Below are positions 1-7,014 of a stretch of DNA of 16,446 bases, piece by piece. The stretch's first letter is position 1, and each line of letters begins with the position of its first letter. The notes beneath the pieces are model-generated. The model was given only the letters and a program-made list of their open reading frames with translations. It was not told the origin of the DNA and made no database searches. The stretch comes from Chloroflexia bacterium (GTDB lineage: Bacteria > Chloroflexota > Chloroflexia > Thermomicrobiales > UBA6265). The stretch is from positions 1-16,446 of the forward strand of contig JACCYK010000304.1 of the NCBI GenBank assembly GCA_013696525.1, written 5' to 3'. The position numbers were made by a program, and so were the translations under genes.

Positions 1-693
1 GTATTGTCCCGATCGGAAACGATCGACCCTCGATTTTGGCCGGCGCCCTCCAGCCTCTGGGACACCGCCGTTTCGCTGGTCCGTGACGGGAGCTTGCTGA
101 CGAACGTTCGGGTCAGCCTGGCGCGGATCTTTGTCGGGTTCTTGCTCGGTGCCGTTCCGGCCGTCGTCTTGGGCCTGCTGATGGGTCTATCGTGGCCTGT
201 GCGGGTCGCCCTCATGCCCATCGCCGCCGCGATTTACACGGTCCCGAAAATCGCTATCGTGCCGCTCATTCTTCTCATTTTCGGGGTCGGCGAAGCTGGC
301 AAGTATGTCATCGTGGCGCTCTCGATCTTCTTCCTCGTCCTGCTGAACACCATGGCCGGCGTGATGGCAATCGACCGGTCGTTTCAGGATGTCGCTCGCA
401 ACTTCGGCGCCGGTCCGGTGGCGATGTTCACGACCGTGGCCCTGCCCGGCGCCTTGCCATCGATCTTCACCGGTCTTCGCCTCGGATTGGGCTTCTCCCT
501 GATTGTCATCGTCGGTACCGAGTTCATCGCGGCGCGGGAGGGGATTGGGCGGTTCATCTACGACAGCTACCAGATCCTCGCGATTAACAAGATGTTCGTC
601 GGATTGATTGTGACTGGGCTCATGGGATGGTTGCTGACCCTGGCCGTGGATCTGGTCGAACGGGTGGTGATTCCCTGGAAGCCGACGTCATAA
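1..693 (+). CDS. ABC transporter permease, NitT/TauT (SsuC/TauC) type, 5'-truncated by the window edge
   Basis: Inner-membrane permease subunit of an ABC importer of the nitrate/sulfonate/taurine family, which also includes transporters for thiamine-pyrimidine precursors. The frame is open from base 1. A TTG lies at 4, but the readable product (about 230 residues) begins near the IDPRFWPAPS segment that normally follows the first transmembrane helix, so the true start and first helix are probably outside the window. Four to five hydrophobic segments are visible. The EAA-type cytoplasmic loop that docks on the ATPase is recognisable around VARNFGAGPVAMFTTVALPG, followed by a Pro-Ser-Ile-Phe-Thr-Gly-Leu segment. 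The ATPase and binding protein are not in the window and would be expected upstream. Substrate cannot be assigned. The family call is firm. Confidence 0.85.
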   Translation, partial: VLSRSETIDPRFWPAPSSLWDTAVSLVRDGSLLTNVRVSLARIFVGFLLGAVPAVVLGLLMGLSWPVRVALMPIAAAIYTVPKIAIVPLILLIFGVGEAGKYVIVALSIFFLVLLNTMAGVMAIDRSFQDVARNFGAGPVAMFTTVALPGALPSIFTGLRLGLGFSLIVIVGTEFIAAREGIGRFIYDSYQILAINKMFVGLIVTGLMGWLLTLAVDLVERVVIPWKPTS

Positions 694-707
694 CCACACC
701 GCTCGGC

Positions 708-736
708 AGGATGATTGCCATCCTCCGTCGCCGGAG
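708..736 (+). promoter_or_regulatory. Two overlapping small hairpins, the second covering the menA ribosome-binding site
   Basis: AGGATG (708-713) pairs with CATCCT (719-724) across a 5-nt loop. CTCCG (723-727) pairs with CGGAG (732-736) across a 4-nt loop. The second stem contains the GGAG (733-736) that lies 9 nt before the TTG start of the next gene. The stems share bases 723-724, so they cannot both form fully. Either could act as weak translational control of the downstream gene or be chance; there is no T-tract for a terminator. Confidence 0.3.
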
Positions 737-745
737 AACTGGCTG

Positions 746-1687
746 TTGAATCAGGCAATTCCGTCCGTGCCGAATCCAACTGCCTCCTCTTTTCGCTCTC
801 GTTGGCGTGCCTGGCGGCAAGCCCTCCGGCTGCCGTCGTTCTCAGCCACGCTGTCGCCAGTGCTGATCGGCACGTCCCTCGCCTGGACGATGGGTAATCA
901 CCATCCACTGTTGTCCCTCCTCATGGTTTGCGCCGTGATCGCCTGTCAGGCTGGCGCGAACCTGGCAAACGACTACTTTGACCACCAACATGGAGTGGAC
1001 ACGCTTGACCGCCCGGGCTCAAGCAGAGTCATTCAGCAAGGATTGCTCAACCCGGCCGAAGTCCGACGCGGCATGGTCATCTCCTTCACGCTGGCGACCG
1101 TCCTCGGCTGCCTCATCGTAGCGATGACGAACTGGACCATCTTCATCTTGGCCCTTGCCTGCCTGGCGGTGGCGGTGTTCTACACCGCTGGTCCGAAGCC
1201 CCTGGGATATGTCGCTTTGGGCGAGCTTGCCGTCTTTCTCACCCTCGGCCCCGCCCTCGTTGCCGGCGTCGTCTTCGCCCTTACCGGCACGGCAGCCGCG
1301 GCGACTTTTCTGATCGCATTGCCCAATGCGTGCCTCGTCACCGCTATCCTGCATGTCAACAACATGCGCGATGTCAACCGCGACCGTGGCGCCGGCAAAC
1401 GCACCGTGGCCATGATCCTCGGACCGTGGCGCTCACGCCGCTTCTACGGCGGCCTGCTCGCAATCGCCTTTCTGATGCTGATCCTATCCGCCGTCGTGCT
1501 GCCGCATTTCTGGCCGATCCTCTGTGTCTTGATTACCGTGCCCCGGGCGATCAGGCTATTCCGCGAGGTCGATTCGGCCCGAGACGAAGCCGCGTTTAAT
1601 CGTGGGCTGCGGGGCGGCAATCGATTGCTTCTCGAGGTCGGCGTGCTCATGAGCGCCGGTCTCATCGCCTCCTCGATTCTGACTTGA
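746..1687 (+). CDS. menA: UbiA-family prenyltransferase, probable 1,4-dihydroxy-2-naphthoate polyprenyltransferase (MenA)
   Basis: Integral membrane enzyme that attaches a polyprenyl chain to 1,4-dihydroxy-2-naphthoate, the membrane step of menaquinone synthesis. The first Asp-rich Mg-diphosphate motif is NDYFDHQHGVD (residues 75-85). The second is NNMRDVNRDRGAGKRT (205-220), whose GKRT ending is characteristic of MenA and close homologues. Between and after these lie about eight hydrophobic helices. The length of 313 residues is normal. The start is TTG with GGAG 9 nt upstream (733-736); the N-terminal 20-25 residues are polar and cytoplasmic. It follows the ABC permease by 52 nt and is 13 nt ahead of the metallophosphoesterase, so these probably share a transcript. 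No other men genes are in the window. Another UbiA-family substrate is possible but less likely. Confidence 0.8.
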   Translation: MNQAIPSVPNPTASSFRSRWRAWRQALRLPSFSATLSPVLIGTSLAWTMGNHHPLLSLLMVCAVIACQAGANLANDYFDHQHGVDTLDRPGSSRVIQQGLLNPAEVRRGMVISFTLATVLGCLIVAMTNWTIFILALACLAVAVFYTAGPKPLGYVALGELAVFLTLGPALVAGVVFALTGTAAAATFLIALPNACLVTAILHVNNMRDVNRDRGAGKRTVAMILGPWRSRRFYGGLLAIAFLMLILSAVVLPHFWPILCVLITVPRAIRLFREVDSARDEAAFNRGLRGGNRLLLEVGVLMSAGLIASSILT

Positions 1688-1700
1688 CCGCGGCAACGCG

Positions 1701-2537
1701 ATGAGGCGGCGAGCGGTTGGTCTTGCGATGATCATCGCGGCCGGGGTTGCCGTCGCCGTTTCGGTCCTCGCCCGGTATCGGCTGCCGTACCGTCCGGTTC
1801 TCGAGCAAGTGCTGATCCCAGTTCCGCGCGGTCACGAGGGGCTCGTCGGGCTCCGCATTGGGTTTATCACCGATACCCACATTGGCCCCTTCATCGCTCC
1901 GGAAGACGTCGATCAGGCTGGATCACTTTTAGCCCAGACGAATCCGGACCTGATGCTGTTTGGTGGCGACTACATCTCCGAGTCACCGCGATACGCTCAG
2001 CCCGCGGCGGCCGTATTCGGGCGGTTGGCTGCCACCGCGCCGCTCGGCGGTATCGCCATACTCGGTAATCACGACATTTCAACGGGTCAAGACAAGATTA
2101 TAAACGCGCTTGCCCACAATGGGATTCGTGTGCTCCGCAACGAGGCAATTAGGATCGCCGCACCCGGCGGCGAGCTCTGGATCGCCGGCATCGATGAAAC
2201 CATCCTCGGGACAGCCGATCTCGACGCCGCCTTTGTCCGCATCCCTGCCGGGTCGGCCGTGCTTGTGCTGTGGCATGAACCGGACTTTGCCGAACAAGCG
2301 GCGGCCAGGGGAGCATTCGCTCAACTCTCGGGGCATACGCACGGCGGCCAGGTGCGATTGCCCGCGATCGGACCGTTGGTGCTGCCCCCGGGTGGTCGCC
2401 GTTTCCCATCCGGCCTCTATCACGTCGGCCCGATGGCGCTGTACACTGCCCGCGGCGTTGGCGTGTACCGGCCTCCGGTTCGCCTCAATTGCCCACCCGA
2501 GGTAACGCTGGTTACGCTCACCGCGCCGGCGCCATAG
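1701..2537 (+). CDS. Membrane-anchored metallophosphoesterase (YkuE/YaeI-like calcineurin fold)
   Basis: Binuclear-metal phosphoesterase. The complete motif set is visible in order: D58-x-H60 (ITDTH), GGD90, GNHD (122-125), an H192 in LWHEPD, and GHTHGG with H212 and H214. Residues 7-24 form one hydrophobic N-terminal segment, so the catalytic domain is likely tethered to the membrane, probably outside as in YkuE-type proteins. The GHTHGGQVRLP ending is typical of that subgroup, some members of which hydrolyse UDP-diacylglucosamine or other phosphoesters; the substrate here is not known. The length of 278 residues is normal. The ATG start is 13 nt after the menA stop and no good Shine-Dalgarno sequence is visible, so translational coupling to menA is plausible. 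Confidence 0.85.
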   Translation: MRRRAVGLAMIIAAGVAVAVSVLARYRLPYRPVLEQVLIPVPRGHEGLVGLRIGFITDTHIGPFIAPEDVDQAGSLLAQTNPDLMLFGGDYISESPRYAQPAAAVFGRLAATAPLGGIAILGNHDISTGQDKIINALAHNGIRVLRNEAIRIAAPGGELWIAGIDETILGTADLDAAFVRIPAGSAVLVLWHEPDFAEQAAARGAFAQLSGHTHGGQVRLPAIGPLVLPPGGRRFPSGLYHVGPMALYTARGVGVYRPPVRLNCPPEVTLVTLTAPAP

Positions 2538-2635
2538 CGTATGCGGGAATGTCCCTTCCGCACAACCCCCGCCACGCGGTACGATCAGGTCACGATACGC
2601 TGGCGCGCCTATCCTCACCGCCAAGGAGCTGGACC

Positions 2636-3823
2636 ATGAAACCGATTGCCAATCCGAGGACCTTCCCGCGTTCGCTCATCGGCGTGGCGCTGATCCTCGT
2701 CAGCCTCTTGTCAGCACTGCCCATTGGCCAGGACGCCGCGTTGGCCCAGTCCACGGACCCGCCGGCGGTCGTCAACGTCGAGCTCATCCTCGATCTCTCT
2801 GGCTCGATGGCGCGGGATATAGGCGGCGGCGAAACTCGAATGATCGCCGCCAAGCGCGTCCTCAATGATGTGATCGATGCCTTGCCGGAGACCGAGGGAG
2901 TAAACGTCGGCTTTCGCATTTATGGCCACGAGGGGGACAATACCAACGCCGGCCGGGCCGAGAGCTGCGAAAGCACCGAGCTCGTCGTTCCAATCGCGGG
3001 CGTGGACAAGCCAGCCTTGCGAGCGCAGGTCGACGCGGCCGAGCCGATCGGCTGGACCCCGCTGGCAATCTCCCTCGAGGAAGCGGCGGGCGACTTTCCC
3101 ACCGATCCGGACGAGTCGAACAACATCGTGCTCGTCACCGACGGCGAAGAGACCTGCGGCGGCGACCCTTGCGAAGCCGCCGGCGCGATCCGGGCGGGCG
3201 AGACTCGCGTACGCAGCCACGTCATCGGCTTCGCCCTGACCGATGAGCAGTCGGAGCTGGTTGGCTGCATCGCCGAGGAAGGAGACGGCCTGAACCTCCG
3301 GGCCGCCAACGCGCTCGAGTTGAGCGACGCCCTGTTCTCGGTGTTGCAAGAGATCGAAGTCGTCCTTCAGACCGGCGAGCTGGAAATCGAGGAAATCGGC
3401 GGTCTCTTCCCCGCCGCTACCGTTTCATTCTTGAACACCGGCGATCAAGATCCGCGGCCACCCGTGGTCCTTGACGAGACGAACCGGGCCGAGTTGGAGG
3501 TGGGCACCTACGCCGTGACCTGGACCAATCCAAGCGGCGCGACGAGCCGGATCGACGTCCTGATCGAACCCGGCCAGACCACTTGGGTCCGCGGATCACT
3601 CATACGATTCCCCCAAGGAGCGGGCGAGTCCTACGTGGTGTCTGACCTGGCGGGAGTCACGATCTGGAATGGTCCGTTCGAGTTCGGTGACGTGGTCTGG
3701 GTGCTTCCCAGCATTTATTCCATTCGCCTCGACGAGCGAGTCGGTGATCCCATCTTGATTTCGGCCCAGGTGCAAACCTTGCCCGGATCGGTGACCGCGC
3801 TCGAAGTCTGGACGGCGCCGTAA
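2636..3823 (+). CDS. Secreted von Willebrand factor A domain protein
   Basis: Exported protein of 395 residues with a metal-dependent adhesion-type vWA domain. Residues 1-38 are a Sec signal peptide (basic start, hydrophobic core near 14-30, ALA-QS cleavage region). The vWA domain spans roughly 45-240 with an intact MIDAS: D53-x-S55-x-S57 (DLSGS), T141 and D169 (VTDGEE). Several cysteines (111, 174, 179 and one later) suggest disulfides. The C-terminal 150 residues look beta-rich with repeated short strands, probably an Ig- or carboxypeptidase-regulatory-like fold, and no membrane anchor is visible. The ATG at 2636 is chosen over earlier in-frame starts because AAGGAG (2623-2628) lies 7 nt upstream and a signal peptide begins there. 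Its role is unknown; adhesion or complex assembly at the cell surface is typical of the domain. Confidence 0.8.
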   Translation: MKPIANPRTFPRSLIGVALILVSLLSALPIGQDAALAQSTDPPAVVNVELILDLSGSMARDIGGGETRMIAAKRVLNDVIDALPETEGVNVGFRIYGHEGDNTNAGRAESCESTELVVPIAGVDKPALRAQVDAAEPIGWTPLAISLEEAAGDFPTDPDESNNIVLVTDGEETCGGDPCEAAGAIRAGETRVRSHVIGFALTDEQSELVGCIAEEGDGLNLRAANALELSDALFSVLQEIEVVLQTGELEIEEIGGLFPAATVSFLNTGDQDPRPPVVLDETNRAELEVGTYAVTWTNPSGATSRIDVLIEPGQTTWVRGSLIRFPQGAGESYVVSDLAGVTIWNGPFEFGDVVWVLPSIYSIRLDERVGDPILISAQVQTLPGSVTALEVWTAP

Positions 3824-3844
3824 CGAGCCGCGCGGTCGATTCAC

Positions 3845-3865
3845 GGACGAAGGGGGCCTTCGTCC
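3845..3865 (+). terminator. Strong hairpin after the vWA gene, probable terminator
   Basis: GGACGAAGG (3845-3853) and CCTTCGTCC (3857-3865) form a perfect 9-bp stem with a GGG loop, 21 nt after the stop codon. Only a short TTT follows (3873-3875), so it is not a textbook intrinsic terminator. A second, weaker hairpin, TCCCT (3875-3879) with AGGGA (3886-3890), follows directly. The position between two independently functioning gene groups supports transcript-end formation. Confidence 0.5.
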
Positions 3866-3925
3866 ATCACGGTTTCCCTTGCGGTAGGGACAAGTCCAGT
3901 TGAACGATGGGAAGGAGAGCGGGCA

Positions 3926-5020
3926 TTGGTCGAACGAGAGGCGCTGCGCGTCGGCGTCATCGGTTGCGGTGCGGGCGAGTTTCATATCGAAGGGTTCGCG
4001 GCCGATCCTCGGGTGAAAGTCGTAGCCCTGTCGGGTCTCGATGGCCCCCGCTGCCATGGGCTGGTAACGAAGTACGGTATCCCGCACCTGTACGGCGATT
4101 ACTCCGAGCTGCTCTCTCATCCTGACATTGACGCCGTCAGCCTAGCGGTGCCGAACCATCTGCATCGCCCAATCGCGGTCCAAGCGCTGCGCGCCGGCAA
4201 GCATGTCTTAGTCGAAAAGCCGCTCTCCAGGACAGTCGAAGAAGGCGAGGAGATGGTTGCCGCGGCGAAGGAGGCGGGCAAGGTGCTGGCCGTCGCCTTT
4301 CAGCGCCGCCAGCGGCACGATGTCCAACTCGTCCGGCACCAGATTGAGCAGGGGCGCCTGGGCCGCGTCTACCATGCCAAAGCATACTGGATGCGCCGCT
4401 CCGGCATTCCCGGCCTCGGCACCTGGTTTACCAACAAGGAGCAGTCTGGTGGCGGTCCTTTGATCGATCTCGGCGTCCACGTCCTCGACCTCGCTTCGTG
4501 GTTGCTCGGCAATCCGTCCGCGCTCTCGGTTTCGGCCGCGACCTACGCCGAGCTCGGCCCCCGCGGCCGGGGCCAGTGGTCGGGAGGGCGATTCTCTCGC
4601 GTCGAAGGCATCCCCTACGAGGTGGAAGATTTTGCCACGGCGTTCGTTCGGTATGAGGGCGGCACGACACTCCAGCTCGACGTGTCGTGGGCGGCGTATA
4701 CCGGACACTCCGACGACTTTGGCCTCTCGTTGATGGGCACCGAAGGCGGCGCCGAAATCCGTTCCAAGGATTACGCCCAGGTGGGAACGCTGCGCTTTTT
4801 CAGCGAGCTCGATGGGACACCGACCGTGACCGAGCCCAGACTGCTGACCAATCATGGTCATACGGGAATCGTCAAGCAGTTCGTTGACAGCATTCTTGAC
4901 GGCGCACCGCCGGAACCCTCCGGGGATGAGGGTCTCGAACGGGTCCGCCTGATTCGGCTTATCTACCGTTCGGCCGAGCTGGGACGCGAACTGCGACTCC
5001 CAGAGGACCAGGACGCCTAA
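3926..5020 (+). CDS. Gfo/Idh/MocA family NAD(P)-dependent oxidoreductase
   Basis: Cytoplasmic dehydrogenase of the glucose-fructose oxidoreductase/inositol dehydrogenase family, which oxidises hydroxyls of sugars, inositols or sugar acids. An N-terminal Rossmann fold carries VGVIGCGAGEFH in place of the usual GxGxxG helix turn. The family catalytic EKP is at 97-99. In the substrate domain, GGGPLIDLGVH ends with H185 and is followed by D188, the expected Lys/Asp/His catalytic set. The length of 364 residues is normal. The start is TTG with AAGGAG (3912-3917) 8 nt upstream. It is the first gene of a cluster with a ThuA-like gene 42 nt downstream, a common pairing in carbohydrate-catabolic loci. 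Exact substrate cannot be read from sequence. Confidence 0.87.
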   Translation: MVEREALRVGVIGCGAGEFHIEGFAADPRVKVVALSGLDGPRCHGLVTKYGIPHLYGDYSELLSHPDIDAVSLAVPNHLHRPIAVQALRAGKHVLVEKPLSRTVEEGEEMVAAAKEAGKVLAVAFQRRQRHDVQLVRHQIEQGRLGRVYHAKAYWMRRSGIPGLGTWFTNKEQSGGGPLIDLGVHVLDLASWLLGNPSALSVSAATYAELGPRGRGQWSGGRFSRVEGIPYEVEDFATAFVRYEGGTTLQLDVSWAAYTGHSDDFGLSLMGTEGGAEIRSKDYAQVGTLRFFSELDGTPTVTEPRLLTNHGHTGIVKQFVDSILDGAPPEPSGDEGLERVRLIRLIYRSAELGRELRLPEDQDA

Positions 5021-5062
5021 GCCCAGCCAATCGTCGTGTCGTCGGTTTGGAGGAAGCTGTTG

Positions 5063-5803
5063 ATGTCCGGCCCGATTCGTGTCACCGTTTGGAACGAATT
5101 TCGCCACGAGCAAGAAGAAGATCGCTACCGAGAGGTCTATCCGGAAGGGATTCACGGAGCGATTGCCACTGGGCTCTCCGCCCACGCTGACATCACGGTG
5201 ACGACGGCGACGCTCGATCAACCCGAGCATGGCCTTTCCGTGGAAACGCTTGAGAACACGGATGTGCTGACCTGGTGGGGGCACAAAGCGCACGATGACG
5301 TCAGCGACGCCGTCGTTGAACGAGTTCAGGCCCGCGTGCTGGACGGCATGGGATTGATCGTCCTGCACTCCGGCCACCATTCGAAGATCTTCCGTCGCCT
5401 GATGGGTACGACTTGCAATCTCAAATGGCGGGTGGCCGATGAAACGGAGCGGCTCTGGGTGGTTGCTCCAGATCACCCGATCGCGGCTGGGCTGGATCAG
5501 TACGTCGAGCTTGATCGAGAGGAGATGTACGGCGAGTTCTTCGACATCCCGGAGCCCGATACGCTCGTCTTCGTGAGTTGGTTCCCAGGTGGTGAAGTGT
5601 TTCGCTCGGGATGCTGCTTCGCCCGCGGCCGCGGCAAGATTTTCTATTTTCGGCCTGGTCATGAATCGTACCCGACGTATCACAGTCCGACGATTCAATC
5701 CGTGATTGCCAACGCGGTCCGTTGGGCAACCTCGTCTGGCGGCCCGGCCCCGGTATTCGGCAACGCGAACCCACTCGAATCGCTGCCGGCACCCGTCAAG
5801 TAG
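5063..5803 (+). CDS. ThuA-like domain protein
   Basis: Protein of 246 residues resembling ThuA of Sinorhizobium trehalose utilisation, a class-I glutamine-amidotransferase-like fold without the amidotransferase activity. Seen here are the [10 protein letters not shown] start, the TWWGHKAHD segment, [12 protein letters not shown] in the nucleophile-elbow region (His/Ser rather than Cys), and the C-terminal [17 protein letters not shown] block, all typical of the family. The ATG at 5063 is preferred because GGAGG (5049-5053) lies 9 nt upstream; an in-frame GTG at 5036 has no such site. ThuA proteins are usually linked to disaccharide or keto-sugar catabolism, and the preceding Gfo/Idh/MocA gene fits this. 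Biochemical role is not established for most members. Confidence 0.82.
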   Translation: MSGPIRVTVWNEFRHEQEEDRYREVYPEGIHGAIATGLSAHADITVTTATLDQPEHGLSVETLENTDVLTWWGHKAHDDVSDAVVERVQARVLDGMGLIVLHSGHHSKIFRRLMGTTCNLKWRVADETERLWVVAPDHPIAAGLDQYVELDREEMYGEFFDIPEPDTLVFVSWFPGGEVFRSGCCFARGRGKIFYFRPGHESYPTYHSPTIQSVIANAVRWATSSGGPAPVFGNANPLESLPAPVK

Positions 5804-5857
5804 CTCGATCCGTTCATCGCCAATCAAAACGTGAGAAATCAGGGAGGAGAGTTGCGC

Positions 5858-7006
5858 ATGACCGCCGGAGACAAAGGCTACGACGTCATTGTGATCGGCG
5901 GCGGCACCATGGGCACCGCCGCCGCCTGGGAGCTTGGCAAGCGTGGTGTCCGGAGCCTTGTGCTCGAACAGTTCAACCATATCCATCCCTTCGGCGCCCA
6001 TGGCGGCCGGACGCGGGTCATTCGGCATGCCTACGCTGAAGGTCCCGAGTACGTGCCGCTCGTGCAGCGGGCCGATCGACTTTGGCTGCAGCTGGAAGAA
6101 GAATCGGGGGAGCGCATCCTGATGCGGACCGGCGGCCTGGAGTTGGCGGCGCCCGGGTTCGGCCACGCCCGCAGCGCCCGCGCCAGCGCCGATCGGCACG
6201 GCCTGCCGTATGAATGGCTGACGCCGGACGAGGGGCGCCGTCGCTGGCCAATGGTGTCGATCCCGGATGATTGGGACGTGATGTTCAGCCCACAGGCCGG
6301 CTACCTCTACACGGATGCCGCTCTGCGGACCATGGCCGCGTCAGCCCGGAACCGCGGGGTAGACATTCACGAGCAAGAACCGGTGCTGGGTTGGGAATCA
6401 TCCGATACCGGCGTGGCGGTCACCACGACTCGCGGCACCTATCGAGCGGATCGCTTGATTATCACCGCCGGCGCCTGGTCCTCGGAAGTGCTTGCCGATC
6501 TGGGCCTCCCGTTGCACATCCTCAGAAAGTCATTGTGGTGGTTCGACGTAGAAGATCCAGCGCTCTTTGCCCCGGACCGTTTCCCCGTGTTTGTCGCTGA
6601 CTCCGATATCGGCGAGATCTACGGCTTTCCGATCGACGACTATCCGGGTCTGAAAGTCGCCGACCACTCGGGTGGCGACCGCACCACGCCGCATTCGGTC
6701 GAGCGAACGGTCCGCGTCGACGAGGCAGCCAACGTGGCATCAATGGTCAAGCGCCTCTTTCCGACGGCCACCGACCGGATTCGGGAGCAGGCTGTCTGTC
6801 TCTACACGATGACCCCGGACGGAGATTTCATCATGGATCGCCATCCTACCGTACCCGGAGTCGTCTTTGGCGCCGGGTTCTCCGGTCATGGCTTTAAGTT
6901 CACGACCGCCGTCGGCGAACACTTGGTCGCGCTCGCGCTCGATCCCGCTCATGAACCGATTCCGCGCCTGGCGCTCAATCGCTTCCAACCCGTTGCGCGA
7001 AGCTAG
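5858..7006 (+). CDS. FAD-dependent amine oxidase of the monomeric sarcosine oxidase / N-methyl-L-tryptophan oxidase family
   Basis: Cytoplasmic flavoenzyme of 382 residues expected to oxidise a secondary N-methyl amine or related amine to an imine with release of hydrogen peroxide. The dinucleotide motif IGGGTMGTAAAW is near the N-terminus, followed by the hallmark GGRTRVIRHAY. K266 in GLKVA matches the oxygen-activating lysine (Lys265) of monomeric sarcosine oxidase, and C314 in VCLYTMTPD matches its covalent-FAD cysteine (Cys315), so a covalently bound flavin is likely. GFSGHGFKFTTAVGE near the end is the family C-terminal FAD-binding block. The ATG at 5858 follows GGAGG (5843-5847) by 10 nt and puts the key residues at almost the same numbers as in the characterised enzyme. 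It sits 54 nt after thuA-like and 8 nt before the next gene. Confidence 0.83.
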   Translation: MTAGDKGYDVIVIGGGTMGTAAAWELGKRGVRSLVLEQFNHIHPFGAHGGRTRVIRHAYAEGPEYVPLVQRADRLWLQLEEESGERILMRTGGLELAAPGFGHARSARASADRHGLPYEWLTPDEGRRRWPMVSIPDDWDVMFSPQAGYLYTDAALRTMAASARNRGVDIHEQEPVLGWESSDTGVAVTTTRGTYRADRLIITAGAWSSEVLADLGLPLHILRKSLWWFDVEDPALFAPDRFPVFVADSDIGEIYGFPIDDYPGLKVADHSGGDRTTPHSVERTVRVDEAANVASMVKRLFPTATDRIREQAVCLYTMTPDGDFIMDRHPTVPGVVFGAGFSGHGFKFTTAVGEHLVALALDPAHEPIPRLALNRFQPVARS

Positions 7007-7014
7007 CCCTGATC

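Noticed and set aside
2489..2635. N-terminal extension of the vWA gene from an earlier in-frame start
   Set aside because: It would overlap the phosphoesterase gene and hide the signal peptide; the ATG at 2636 has a good Shine-Dalgarno site 7 nt upstream.
4208..6199. Long open frame (663 codons) on the minus strand opposite the Gfo, ThuA and oxidase genes
   Set aside because: It lies opposite three genes with clear family motifs, spans their boundaries and gives no recognisable domain. Long antisense frames are common in GC-rich DNA.
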